Positions 6,924 through 15,603 of a stretch of 29,995 bases of DNA are shown here, in pieces (the stretch's first letter is position 1; every line of letters starts with the position of its first letter). A program made the position numbers and the translations under genes. Under the pieces are notes generated by a model, which was not told where the DNA came from, did no database searches, and saw only the letters and a list, made by a program, of their open reading frames with translations. The DNA is from a virus, in the IMG/VR virus record IMGVR_UViG_3300027810_000042, positions 1 through 29,995 of that record; one strand, written 5' to 3'.

Positions 6924-9770
6924 TTATGCAAAGTTTCCGGTTGCAATTTCTCCCGTATTTAGAATTGTTACTCTCGATACTAAGATTTCAAGACCTTTAA
7001 CTGGCTCAACAAATGTATCTAAAATACCCATATTGTTGTCAATTACTTCATTAGTGTTGTTTGTACCATCCATAGTGTTTCTATAGTCATACACACCTCC
7101 GTCTTTCTTAACTGATTCCATAAATGAATCTGCTAAAGTTTTAATCTCTAATCTAGTTTGAGCATTGTTAAACTCAAATAAGTAGTTCTTCAATATTTCT
7201 GCTAAACCATCTTCAATGTAGATCATCGCTTCTCTTACGTGAGCAGAAGATAATGCTGATTGAACTGATTGTTGTGCAGTTTTATTACCTTTGATAGTTA
7301 AACCAACTCCTCTTTCGAATACGATTGGGTTAATTCCAAATGGCTCTAAATAATCTCTATCGTTTTTATCAAATGCAAATTCTAAACCTTGTACACCTGT
7401 ACCACCTACAACACCTCTTCTTGGTCCTGCAATGATAGACCATGGTAATGCGTCTAAATATTTGTCGATATAGTTGTTAGAGATATATGCTGCTGGTGGA
7501 ATAACTTTAGATCTACCATTTTCTAATACATTAAGTCCTGGTGAATAGTAGAAACCGAAGTTTGCACCTTCATTAATACTTGGTAATGAATAGATAGCTG
7601 TAGGGTTAAGTTCTAAATTACCACCTGTTGCTACTAATCTTGTTTCAAATGCTCCAGTGTTTGCATCTTTAAAAGAAGGATTAGTTGCTGCTTTAAATTC
7701 TTTCACCATTGGTGCGTTAAGAATTGCAGAAGCATTTTGTCTCTCTTTACAAAGTTGAGTAATTTCTTCTTTGTTAATGATACCTCCATTTTCTAATGAT
7801 CCAAATGTATCAACGACATATCTGTATGTTATTGCATCTTTGTCAATTAAAGTGTTAGATAAACCGTTACCTGGTTTTAATTGAGTTAATAATTCAGCGA
7901 TTGATTTTGCTGATTGTGTTGCAGCCGCTAATGGGAACATAGTATAAGTAGTTGTACTTTCTTCATATCTTTTAAGTGCATATGCTGGTCTACTAGAAAC
8001 CGGTCTGTGACATTCAAATTTATAGACGTTTGATCCTCCAACAACTGTTTTAATTATTCTCTTAATTCTAGCTAATTTACCTTCATCAGCTGGTATGTAC
8101 ATTCCTACTGATATTGTTTTCCAGTCATATGTGTCGTTTTCTAATGTTGCAGATAATGAAAATACACCCGCTCCTAATGCAGAGAACGAATAATTACCTG
8201 ATAATGTAGGTAACATAACCGCTCTAGAGTTAGGATCAATTGTAGTAAATTCAAAAGTTGCAGATGCTGCTCTTATATAAGCTGTAAGAGAAGTTTCTGA
8301 TGCATTTGCATATGTTGAGCTAAATGCTTCACCACCTTCTGCTGAAATCTTTACAACATTAATTCCACCTAAATTGTGCAATTCTGTTACTTGAGATATT
8401 GATACGTAATCAACTCCATTTGCAGCTAATAAGAAATTACCAAGTGTAAGATTTCCTGATGTAAGTAATTTACCCGCTGGATCTGATCCAACTGATGGAC
8501 ATGCGATAAAGATATCTCCGTCAACAACTGTTATTGCTCCTGCATGAAATGATGCTGCTGTTCCTGCTGCAAACGTTTCATATGTTGATTTTTTAATTGC
8601 CGAATCGGCTTTAATATCAACATCTCCTCCGTTAGCAGAAATACTATAAATTGGTGTATATTCTCCGTCTATAGATGCTCTTAAGAAACCGCTATCAAGT
8701 ATACCTAATGTTGAAACGTCTCCAACAGTTATGTCTTTGATAGTTAATGTATCACCGTCAACGTGTAATTCTTTTGCTATTGCAATTGCTTCTGGTGTTG
8801 CATCTTGTTCAACTCTATGTGACAATACTTTATAATCTTGGTAGATATTAAAGTTATTACCAACAAAATCAATTTGCTCCAATGCATCTTCGTTGATTGC
8901 ACAAAATAAACCTGTTCTTCTTGCTTCTAAGTTAATTAAAGTTTCAATGTATAATTGTCTACCTTCTTGATCTTGAAATTCAGGAATAACTGATCCAGTA
9001 TATTGCGCTAGTAAACTAACTTCTCTTAATGCTGTAAATTTAGCAAGCTCTGATCTATAAAGACCTTTGTTGTTAAAGAATGCACCGTAAGTAGGGTCAT
9101 TTTGCAATATTGTAGCATCGAATGATCCTTTAAATACAAATACATCAACCATATAGTCTGATACGTATTCTAAATCTTCGATACCTTCAGGAACATTTCC
9201 TTCTCCATACCATTCTCTTGCTGTCATTTCAAAACCTGCAGTACTAGCAGCTTGTCTTACGATAACTGTAACAGGTTCTTGTTTGATATTAGCAAATGTA
9301 ATAGCGTTGTTTGATTCATCATCAGTATTAGATGCCGCTTCTAATGTTTTAAGATCAGATGGTACCCAAAATTTATCTGTATCAAAAATACTGCTATATT
9401 GTACTGAAGCAGTTTTAGCTGCTAAACCTTCTTGTGAAGAGTTAGTTGCTGGAGATACTAATGCCACTCTATCAGCTGCATCTGCTGCTGTCAAGTTAAG
9501 CGCTAAAATTGGCCCTCTTGAAAGAGTTTCGATACATGATCTGTGGAAGTACATTCCTTTTTTTTCTAAAGATTTATCAATACCTCCGAATACTTGAGTA
9601 AATTGCTCAATGTTTTCAATAAATACTGGTGTGTTGTATGGACCTTTTTTAGATCTACCTACAACTAATCTAATAGTTTCAGCCGGGATGTTTACCGTTT
9701 GTGATTTGTCAAACTCTAAGCGATATACGCCTGAGCTTTTGAACTGTAATAATTGAGGACTTAATGCCAT
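6924..9770 (-). CDS. 18: Tail sheath protein (enlarged)
   Basis: This 948-aa protein is a contractile tail sheath subunit. The N-terminal block (SSGVYRLEFDKSQTVNIPAE, then LVVGRSKKGPYNTPVFI and FGGIDKSLEKKGMYFH) and the C-terminal block from about residue 750 (DALPWSIIAGPRRGVVGG, AFDKNDRDYLEPFGINPIV, GNKTAQQSVQSALSSAHVRE, then a C-terminal VSRVTIL strand) are the conserved sheath core. T4 gp18 is 659 aa, so about 290 extra residues are present, mostly in the middle (about 330-640). That stretch is rich in Gly, Ser, Thr and Ala with short beta-like segments and probably forms surface domains. The gene lies between gp17 and gp19, as in T4, with a GATATATAAT box 30 bases before the ATG. Confidence 0.93.
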   Translation of the reverse strand: MALSPQLLQFKSSGVYRLEFDKSQTVNIPAETIRLVVGRSKKGPYNTPVFIENIEQFTQVFGGIDKSLEKKGMYFHRSCIETLSRGPILALNLTAADAADRVALVSPATNSSQEGLAAKTASVQYSSIFDTDKFWVPSDLKTLEAASNTDDESNNAITFANIKQEPVTVIVRQAASTAGFEMTAREWYGEGNVPEGIEDLEYVSDYMVDVFVFKGSFDATILQNDPTYGAFFNNKGLYRSELAKFTALREVSLLAQYTGSVIPEFQDQEGRQLYIETLINLEARRTGLFCAINEDALEQIDFVGNNFNIYQDYKVLSHRVEQDATPEAIAIAKELHVDGDTLTIKDITVGDVSTLGILDSGFLRASIDGEYTPIYSISANGGDVDIKADSAIKKSTYETFAAGTAASFHAGAITVVDGDIFIACPSVGSDPAGKLLTSGNLTLGNFLLAANGVDYVSISQVTELHNLGGINVVKISAEGGEAFSSTYANASETSLTAYIRAASATFEFTTIDPNSRAVMLPTLSGNYSFSALGAGVFSLSATLENDTYDWKTISVGMYIPADEGKLARIKRIIKTVVGGSNVYKFECHRPVSSRPAYALKRYEESTTTYTMFPLAAATQSAKSIAELLTQLKPGNGLSNTLIDKDAITYRYVVDTFGSLENGGIINKEEITQLCKERQNASAILNAPMVKEFKAATNPSFKDANTGAFETRLVATGGNLELNPTAIYSLPSINEGANFGFYYSPGLNVLENGRSKVIPPAAYISNNYIDKYLDALPWSIIAGPRRGVVGGTGVQGLEFAFDKNDRDYLEPFGINPIVFERGVGLTIKGNKTAQQSVQSALSSAHVREAMIYIEDGLAEILKNYLFEFNNAQTRLEIKTLADSFMESVKKDGGVYDYRNTMDGTNNTNEVIDNNMGILDTFVEPVKGLEILVSRVTILNTGEIATGNFA

Positions 9771-9800
9771 AGTTGTTCTTATTTATTTTTTTTTACTTTT

Positions 9801-9810
9801 ATTATATATC
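9801..9810 (-). promoter_or_regulatory. Late-promoter-like box before tail sheath gene
   Basis: GATATATAAT lies 30 bases before the gp18 ATG, in the gap after gp17. The leader is almost all A with a few T and G. Confidence 0.6.
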
Positions 9811-9831
9811 TATTCTTCTTTCGTAATTTAT

Positions 9832-11661
9832 TTAGATAAGGTCATAAATATCATATTGTAGATCTCCATCTGAAATACTGTCTTTATATAATACTCTTTC
9901 CATCTCTGTGTGTAAATCTGGATCTATAAAATCTAGAAGTTCTTCAATGTAATCCGCATAATCTGTTGTGTTAAAGAATTCAGTAGAACTAATGACGGTC
10001 ATTATAGTATCATCATTCCCCATTTGAGCTCCGTAACCACCTCTTGGTAAACCACCAAATAGACTAGCTTCGTTTATTGTAGTTTCATCTGTTATATTTA
10101 TCCTATTTATTTTGTACAGTTTGGCGAAATTCTGACAAAATATTGCTTTATTATCAGATTTAATTTTTATTCCAGCCTTTAATGTTTTAGAATCATGTCT
10201 ATGTCTAAATTTAACCACCATCTCATCATCAAAATCGTTTCTTTGTGGGAACACAGATCTTAAGTATTGAAATAATACAGAACCATATGTATTGTATTCT
10301 ACTATTAATTTTACATTTTCATTATAGAATATCTCAGTCGATAGTGTATATAGAACTTTGGCAAAATCTTCAATAACATGTTCGTTTGATCTAAATATAC
10401 CGACTTGGTTTATTTTAAAAAAATCATACATTGCACCTGGATTCTGTGAAAGCCCAATTTCTTTTTTATTCATCGGTATCACTTGAAATAAATTAATTAC
10501 AGAATAATCACCTCCGTTACCTTCTGCAATATCTACAGAAAGTAACCAGAAGTTTTCTGGTGCTTTTGTAGATTCTAAATCAAATGTAGGATCCCACATC
10601 AAATGACCTTTAACATCTATGTTAATATCATCAAATTCTTCAAGATCATGATAAACATATGTCTGCATGCGCTTGCGCATTTTCTTCAAATCTATAGGAT
10701 CTAATAATAAATTAGAAGATGAAACGAATTCATTTCCATATTGCCTATTAAATGCTTCTATACTTCCTAAGTTACCGAGTTCTCTTTGATACCATGCGTC
10801 ATCTCTATCTGGGTGCTCCCACCAATCAATACGCATTGCTTTGTACTCATTGTCGCCACGATCTGCTGCGGCATATATTTGATAGAACTTATTAAATCCA
10901 TTCGGAGTTGATGTAATCGTGATACGTGATACCTTAGATGCCGATAACGTAGGGTATACGTTTTCATAGAACGCATCTACAATTGTTGGATGTATATGTG
11001 CAAACTCATCTAGATATAGATTATGAATCGTAAATCCAATACCTGCTTTAGATGTTGTTGCTTGTCCAACTAATCTGCAACCATTATCACACTTAACATT
11101 CATGACATCGTACTTAATGATTCCAGGTTTCATAAAGAATGGTACATTTTCTACAACAACCTTAGCTTTATCAATAATTTCTTTTGTTGAATCTGATTTA
11201 TTGGCAAGTAGTAGAGTATTCTTATCTGTGTTAAAAATAAGGTACCATGCATTAAAAATACTGGCAGTAACTGTTTTACCCATTTGACGAGAAGCTAAAA
11301 CTATATTAAATCTTTCTTCTTGAAAGTTTCTTAACATTCGTTTTTGATATTCTCTAAGTTTTACCTGTTGAATACCATCATCTGTCATTACTACTGCGTA
11401 TCTCTCTGCGAAATAAACAATATCAGTTGCACATCGTGCTAGTTCAGTTACTTCATCATCAGTATATTCAAATACAATATTACCTTTACGTAGAAAGTTT
11501 TTACCTTCATAAAATGGCATAGCAACCTTAGGTCTAAAACCTTGATCCATAGCTACCATCAGATCATCAACCTGTTTAGTAGACCAAACAATCTTCTCTG
11601 CCATTATATCCCCTTCTTCTTTGGGGATCCACTTATTATCTCCTACGTAATTGTCACTCAT
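9832..11661 (-). CDS. 17: Terminase large subunit, DNA-packaging ATPase/nuclease
   Basis: At 609 aa this is the same size as T4 gp17 (610 aa). It pumps DNA into the prohead through the portal and cuts the concatemer. The N-terminal ATPase shows a Walker A-type motif SRQMGKT (124-130), a Walker B LYLDEF (215-220, with D218 and E219) and a coupling motif TSTPNG (250-255). The C-terminal RNase H-fold nuclease begins with LLSVDIAEGNGGDYSV (D377 the likely metal ligand), followed by the LIVEYNTYG strand and a late GNDDTIM acidic motif. The ATG overlaps the gp16 stop by one base (TAATG), so the two subunits are translationally coupled. No promoter-like box lies directly before it. Confidence 0.95.
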   Translation of the reverse strand: MSDNYVGDNKWIPKEEGDIMAEKIVWSTKQVDDLMVAMDQGFRPKVAMPFYEGKNFLRKGNIVFEYTDDEVTELARCATDIVYFAERYAVVMTDDGIQQVKLREYQKRMLRNFQEERFNIVLASRQMGKTVTASIFNAWYLIFNTDKNTLLLANKSDSTKEIIDKAKVVVENVPFFMKPGIIKYDVMNVKCDNGCRLVGQATTSKAGIGFTIHNLYLDEFAHIHPTIVDAFYENVYPTLSASKVSRITITSTPNGFNKFYQIYAAADRGDNEYKAMRIDWWEHPDRDDAWYQRELGNLGSIEAFNRQYGNEFVSSSNLLLDPIDLKKMRKRMQTYVYHDLEEFDDINIDVKGHLMWDPTFDLESTKAPENFWLLSVDIAEGNGGDYSVINLFQVIPMNKKEIGLSQNPGAMYDFFKINQVGIFRSNEHVIEDFAKVLYTLSTEIFYNENVKLIVEYNTYGSVLFQYLRSVFPQRNDFDDEMVVKFRHRHDSKTLKAGIKIKSDNKAIFCQNFAKLYKINRINITDETTINEASLFGGLPRGGYGAQMGNDDTIMTVISSTEFFNTTDYADYIEELLDFIDPDLHTEMERVLYKDSISDGDLQYDIYDLI

Positions 11662-12323
11662 TATTCTTCTGTTGCTTCAATATCCTCTATATCTTCTAGC
11701 GCATCCTTTTTAATACCCGCTTGAATTGCAGCCATTAAATCTTTTGTACCTCTTTGAAGATTTTTATTTTCTGTGCTTCCGCCAGATTCTTCTATTTCTC
11801 TAACATCATCTCTTTTCTTGTATATCTCAATATCTCTTGCAATTCTCTTTGTGGATTCTTCAGAAGCCATAAGATACATTGTTTGTGATTTGATTATATC
11901 TAACATTGATTTTTGTAAAGTCGCAAGAACTTCAAACATTCTTGGTGCTAATTCACCATCATCAATTGTTTGTAAAAGTGTTGTTAATGCTCTTTCTCCA
12001 GCCTGTAGTTGATAGATCAATGATGACATTGTCATCTCATCCATTTGTTTCTTGGCCTGAATATATTCGTCTTTCTCTATTATATCTGCATCTAGATAAA
12101 ACTTCATAAGTGCTGTTATAGTCTTAGCTGCCTTTTTTGTGGCACCTGATTTTAACTCTTCATAACTAACTCTTGGTACTATATCGACACGTGGCTGTTT
12201 CATCGGAAGATCCGCTGGATCAGTCTCGACATCTAATACATTAGTGTCTCCTATTAAGTCATCTAATTCTCTACGGATTTGATCCGCTTGTTCAGATATA
12301 TTCTTTTTCTTGTCTTCGCTCAT
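11661..12323 (-). CDS. 16: Terminase small subunit
   Basis: This 220-aa, largely helical, acidic protein precedes and overlaps the large terminase, as gp16 does in T4 (164 aa). It likely recognises or primes the DNA end and stimulates the gp17 ATPase. Residues about 60-170 hold the helical core (KKAAKTITALMKFYLDADII through EYIQAKKQMDEMTMSSLIYQLQ and FEVLATLQKSMLDIIKSQ), matching the T4-like small terminase pattern of a conserved coiled-coil centre with variable ends. N- and C-terminal tails are charged and probably disordered. The assignment rests on position plus this general pattern. Confidence 0.78.
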   Translation of the reverse strand: MSEDKKKNISEQADQIRRELDDLIGDTNVLDVETDPADLPMKQPRVDIVPRVSYEELKSGATKKAAKTITALMKFYLDADIIEKDEYIQAKKQMDEMTMSSLIYQLQAGERALTTLLQTIDDGELAPRMFEVLATLQKSMLDIIKSQTMYLMASEESTKRIARDIEIYKKRDDVREIEESGGSTENKNLQRGTKDLMAAIQAGIKKDALEDIEDIEATEE

Positions 12324-12334
12324 AAATTATTATT

Positions 12335-12357
12335 TATAGGTTATATATCAACCTATA
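12335..12357. repeat. 8-bp inverted repeat enclosing a late-promoter-like box
   Basis: TATAGGTT (12335-12342) and AACCTATA (12350-12357) are perfect inverted repeats. The seven bases between them plus the start of the arm make up the GATATATAA box (minus 12349-12341), which lies 17 bases before the gp16 ATG. It could be an operator-like palindrome or simply a hairpin at the transcript 5' end. Confidence 0.55.
12341..12349 (-). promoter_or_regulatory. Late-promoter-like box before terminase operon
   Basis: GATATATAA, 17 bases before the gp16 start codon and inside an inverted repeat. Confidence 0.55.
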
Positions 12358-12368
12358 TTAGATGTGTA

Positions 12369-14318
12369 TTATCTCGCTTGATTGTAACGTCTCAGTTGTA
12401 TAGAAGGAATTGCGTTGTCGATAATGGTTGCAAATTGGTTATCTCTCACTATATACTGCTGTAGTATGTTAATTCTTTGTTCAGCTTCTATAGGCTTTTT
12501 AAACATTCTAACATTAGTCAATTTTAATTGACCTGGCATAAGACACCATTGTTTAGAAGTTGACCATCCATAAGATGAGATGGATTTAGATTCATCTAGT
12601 ATTTTAGTAATACTTTCTTGTGTAGTATTTGCTGGTAATAAATTATTACCAGGTTCTAGTTTAAATACGGATGCCGTTAATTTATTATATTTGTTATTTA
12701 AATTAACAACTAAACCATACCATGCGTCTGAAGACAATGCACTGTTATATACAAACTCATGTGTATCTTCATTTATTTGTAAAGATAATTTATCTGATGC
12801 TGTCGATAATTTTAAACCTTTATTATTAAGTCTCCCATCAATAAGTGTTGCATTAGGATTTGTAACAGTTAAACTAGGCTTAAACCATAACGTGATTGCT
12901 AAGTTATCATCTGTTGCTAGTACTGATTTTCTTTTATATACAAGTGCTTCTATTCCAATATCTTTAATACTACTAAGATCATATGTATTTTTACTAACAA
13001 TCGTCCATTTATTTCTGATTTCAGTATCTAATATAGAAAGACTATTATGTATTCTATCTCTAATACCATCACTAACTGAAGTAAAGACAGTTTGATATTG
13101 TTCTGGTTTACTAACTTGAACATACTCATCTTGAATTTCTTCACCAAATACCTCATCTAATCCTGTGATTAAATCACTGACCTCTTGCTCAACTACAGTA
13201 TCTGTATGAATAGAACTGGTTCTATCTTCGTATTTTTTAAGCAATACTTTCCAATATGTAAGTTCCATATTAAATTCATCTGCAAAAGACACTGAACTAA
13301 CTTCATACATTCTATTCATTATCGGGAAATACAAATAATCTCTACTTTTTGGAGATTTATTTGCACCAAAAATAGATTCAAATTGAGTTTTAGTTACGTG
13401 AATTTCAAAATCCTCAAATCCCATTCCATAAATATCAAATCTGAAATCATTGGTTGGCATTTCATTATCAGGAACCATTACTTTAAATTCTCCACTCTCT
13501 TTTACATTATATAAAGAGTATTCCATTAATATAACATCACGTGATCTTTGATCTGCTTCTACTCTGAAATATTTAACTTTATGGCCGAACATGTTTGTAG
13601 ATAAATCAGTTATCTGTTTATACATGTTTATTGGTTTTTGCAATGCATAAGGATCAAAGAGATTTTCATCACATGATACTATTATATTTGCACATCCATC
13701 CATTGTAAGAGGATCAGTGCACTCTGTGCAATACTGAGGACATGATACAATTGTGCCGACCTGTGTTTCTATATTGAATGTAAGACTAAGTAGTGATACT
13801 GAATGTGCAGTAGAAAGTCTGTCAACCGTAGACCTAACAGTAATCCATAATGGTTTAAGAGGATCAAAAACTAAACCTAATAAATCATTTGGACCTGTTG
13901 CTGTATTTAATGTAGAATATTCTGACATTTGACCACCATCACTGTCTAATGATTCTTGTGACCATTTAAATTCGTAATTAAAATTATTATTAGCATCCAA
14001 TGGATAATAAAACTTAAGGCCTGTCCCAGAAAATATAGGTGGTGTGGTTACAGTAAATGTATTTGGATTTTGTATTGATGCAATTTCAAATTCGGTGTTA
14101 CCTACTATTATTTTGTTACCAATTAATATATCTAAATTAGTGCGTGTGGTTGTAACTACTGGGTTACCCGCAGACATTGATAAAGTACCAACTGTATTGG
14201 GTGTACTTATGCCAGCAACTATAGTATACATGTTAATACCAACTACTTCCTCATATGGAGTAATTAGTTTGGCAATAAATGAATCACCTATTTGATTTGC
14301 TGTAAAGTTGTTTACCAT
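12369..14318 (-). CDS. Virion structural protein with Cys cluster and LamG-like domain
   Basis: About 649 aa, not matched to a named T4 gene. The ORF can be read from a GTG at 14324, but the ATG two codons later (MVNNFTANQIGDSF) is the likelier start. The N-terminal third is beta-rich. A cysteine cluster (C195, C199, C202, C211, C218 counted from the GTG), SCPQYCTECTDPLTMDGCAN, could bind a metal or form disulfides. Residues about 455-600 have the order of a concanavalin A/LamG-like beta sandwich: LAITLWFKPSL, then LIDGRLNNKGLKLSTASDKL, then DAWYGLVVNLNNKYNKLTASVF. It lies just before gp16/gp17, where T4 has neck genes 13-15, and has a late-type box. A neck, whisker or fibre role is possible. 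Confidence 0.6.
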   Translation of the reverse strand: MVNNFTANQIGDSFIAKLITPYEEVVGINMYTIVAGISTPNTVGTLSMSAGNPVVTTTRTNLDILIGNKIIVGNTEFEIASIQNPNTFTVTTPPIFSGTGLKFYYPLDANNNFNYEFKWSQESLDSDGGQMSEYSTLNTATGPNDLLGLVFDPLKPLWITVRSTVDRLSTAHSVSLLSLTFNIETQVGTIVSCPQYCTECTDPLTMDGCANIIVSCDENLFDPYALQKPINMYKQITDLSTNMFGHKVKYFRVEADQRSRDVILMEYSLYNVKESGEFKVMVPDNEMPTNDFRFDIYGMGFEDFEIHVTKTQFESIFGANKSPKSRDYLYFPIMNRMYEVSSVSFADEFNMELTYWKVLLKKYEDRTSSIHTDTVVEQEVSDLITGLDEVFGEEIQDEYVQVSKPEQYQTVFTSVSDGIRDRIHNSLSILDTEIRNKWTIVSKNTYDLSSIKDIGIEALVYKRKSVLATDDNLAITLWFKPSLTVTNPNATLIDGRLNNKGLKLSTASDKLSLQINEDTHEFVYNSALSSDAWYGLVVNLNNKYNKLTASVFKLEPGNNLLPANTTQESITKILDESKSISSYGWSTSKQWCLMPGQLKLTNVRMFKKPIEAEQRINILQQYIVRDNQFATIIDNAIPSIQLRRYNQAR

Positions 14319-14347
14319 TGACACAGTTGACTACAAGTCTTATTTTT

Positions 14348-14357
14348 ATTATATATC
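14348..14357 (-). promoter_or_regulatory. Late-promoter-like box before LamG-like structural gene
   Basis: GATATATAAT overlaps the last codons of the upstream 216-aa gene and lies 29 bases before the ATG at 14318. It is the first such box after the replication island, separating it from late genes. Confidence 0.55.
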
Positions 14358-14999
14358 TGAATTTCTATCAGTTATTAAAAGTATTTCTGGATCATCTCCC
14401 TCGTATTGTTCCAAACTCTGAATTATGGTGTTTATTAAACCAAATGTTTCGTTAGCAGAATCTTCACTCAAATACATATCGAGTATTGCCATTAGTTTTT
14501 TTAATTTAAAAACCTTATACATCTGATTATTATTTAATAGTTTACAACGATCTAGTATATCATTAACTATATTTAACTCTCTAGGACCAAATACATCAAA
14601 AAGTCTAAAACTACCTCTGACTGTTTTTATGTTATATCTAATTGTTTTGATTTTATCAATATTGACAATTCTATTATAACTTAAGTTTTTATTTAAATTA
14701 ACTTTAATCCATGTTAAATTAGGAGTATTGTTGAGTAGTTGCCAAATAAAATAAACAGAAGTTGCTTCTTTATGTATTGATACATCACCAACTGATTGAA
14801 ATCTATTAATCTCAGCAGAAAACCACTTGTTCATATATTGTTGCATCCTATTTACTGGGACAAGATGCGAATCTGTTGTTAATTTTTTAGACTCAGCGTC
14901 TCTTTTAATTAAACCCCATAATTTGATATCAATCGAGTTGTATTTATATAGAGTAATATCAATTACCTCTGAAAAATCGTCTTTATTTTCTGTATACAT
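14349..14999 (-). CDS. Unknown protein (216 aa) in replication island
   Basis: Not recognised. The protein is mixed alpha/beta, with a basic middle (KVNLNKNLSYNRIVNIDKIKTIRYNIKTVRGSFRLFDVFG) and a helical C-terminal part ending in an acidic EQYEGDDPEI stretch. Its start overlaps the end of the 142-aa gene by 17 bases, so the two are likely made together. No late-type box precedes it. Position after a clamp loader subunit and a FEN-type nuclease suggests a DNA or RNA transaction role, but the sequence shows no catalytic motif I can name. Confidence 0.55.
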   Translation of the reverse strand: MYTENKDDFSEVIDITLYKYNSIDIKLWGLIKRDAESKKLTTDSHLVPVNRMQQYMNKWFSAEINRFQSVGDVSIHKEATSVYFIWQLLNNTPNLTWIKVNLNKNLSYNRIVNIDKIKTIRYNIKTVRGSFRLFDVFGPRELNIVNDILDRCKLLNNNQMYKVFKLKKLMAILDMYLSEDSANETFGLINTIIQSLEQYEGDDPEILLITDRNSDI

Positions 15000-15411
15000 C
15001 TATTTGCTCTTCAATTTTTTTTAAATCATTGAATAAATCTACTTTCGCGAATTGCTTTAATTCGTTGAATTCTCTCATACCTATCTCATTCTTTGATAGA
15101 TATAATTCAATTGCAGTTTCGCTAGGTGTATATTTATCAACCTGTTTTTTGGGCGCTTTTTTAGTTTTTGTATAAAACCATCCGGGTACACTTTTAAATC
15201 TTCGTGCAACCATTGACCATGATTCTACAACATTACCGCCGTTTATTCCATTCAAATTGAAAGCATTAGCATTAGTTGGATATTTAATAGCAAAGAAACG
15301 ATTGATCATGAAATGATGGCGTTTCTTTGTATGTGTTTTTATGTTATTGTATAATTGTGGCTTTGTGAACATAATCTTCACAAAATCAAATAATTTAGTA
15401 TCGTCTAGCAT
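14983..15411 (-). CDS. Possible divergent clamp-loader small subunit (gp62-like), tentative
   Basis: This 142-aa basic protein has residues KRHHFMINRFFAIKYPTNANAFN (about 30-52), a VARRFKSVPGWFYTKTKK motif, then Y..SETAIELYLSKNEI and REFNELKQF. In T4-like marine phages gp62 shows a comparable order: FMVNRxLSxxPDT..ANxMN, a K/R-rich turn followed by W, then a Tyr-Ser-Ala helix and a Leu-rich end. The likeness is in spacing and a few residues only, so I give it as inference. gp62 works with gp44 to load the sliding clamp, and gp44 lies two genes upstream. If wrong, this is a small basic protein of unknown function. Confidence 0.35.
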   Translation of the reverse strand: MLDDTKLFDFVKIMFTKPQLYNNIKTHTKKRHHFMINRFFAIKYPTNANAFNLNGINGGNVVESWSMVARRFKSVPGWFYTKTKKAPKKQVDKYTPSETAIELYLSKNEIGMREFNELKQFAKVDLFNDLKKIEEQIDVYRK

Positions 15412-15440
15412 ATTAGTTATATGTTCTTAAATGGTAAAGT

Positions 15441-15602
15441 TTACCCTATAATTGTGTTATATGCATGTTGATGTGCATCTACCTTTGACATGTCATGTAG
15501 TAATTCTATTTTAATAGCAAGATCTATAACCTCAACCTTAACACCATGTGCGTTAGCCTCTGCTAATATTTCTTCTATGTGTATGTAATCACTCAGTGTC
15601 AT
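15441..15602 (-). CDS. Small ORF, 53 aa, unknown
   Basis: Too short for most gene finders, this frame begins with ATG at 15602, one base after the nuclease stop, and ends with TAA at 15441. The protein starts MTLSDYIHIEEILAEANAHG and continues with KVEVIDLAIKIELL, looking like one or two helices. It fills an otherwise unexplained gap, and the close coupling to the nuclease supports translation. Function is unknown. Confidence 0.5.
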   Translation of the reverse strand: MTLSDYIHIEEILAEANAHGVKVEVIDLAIKIELLHDMSKVDAHQHAYNTIIG

Positions 15603-15603
15603 A

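Noticed and set aside
10767-10976. Alternative-frame open stretch inside gp17
   Set aside because: Same strand, different frame within a gene whose motifs are all intact; no start context.
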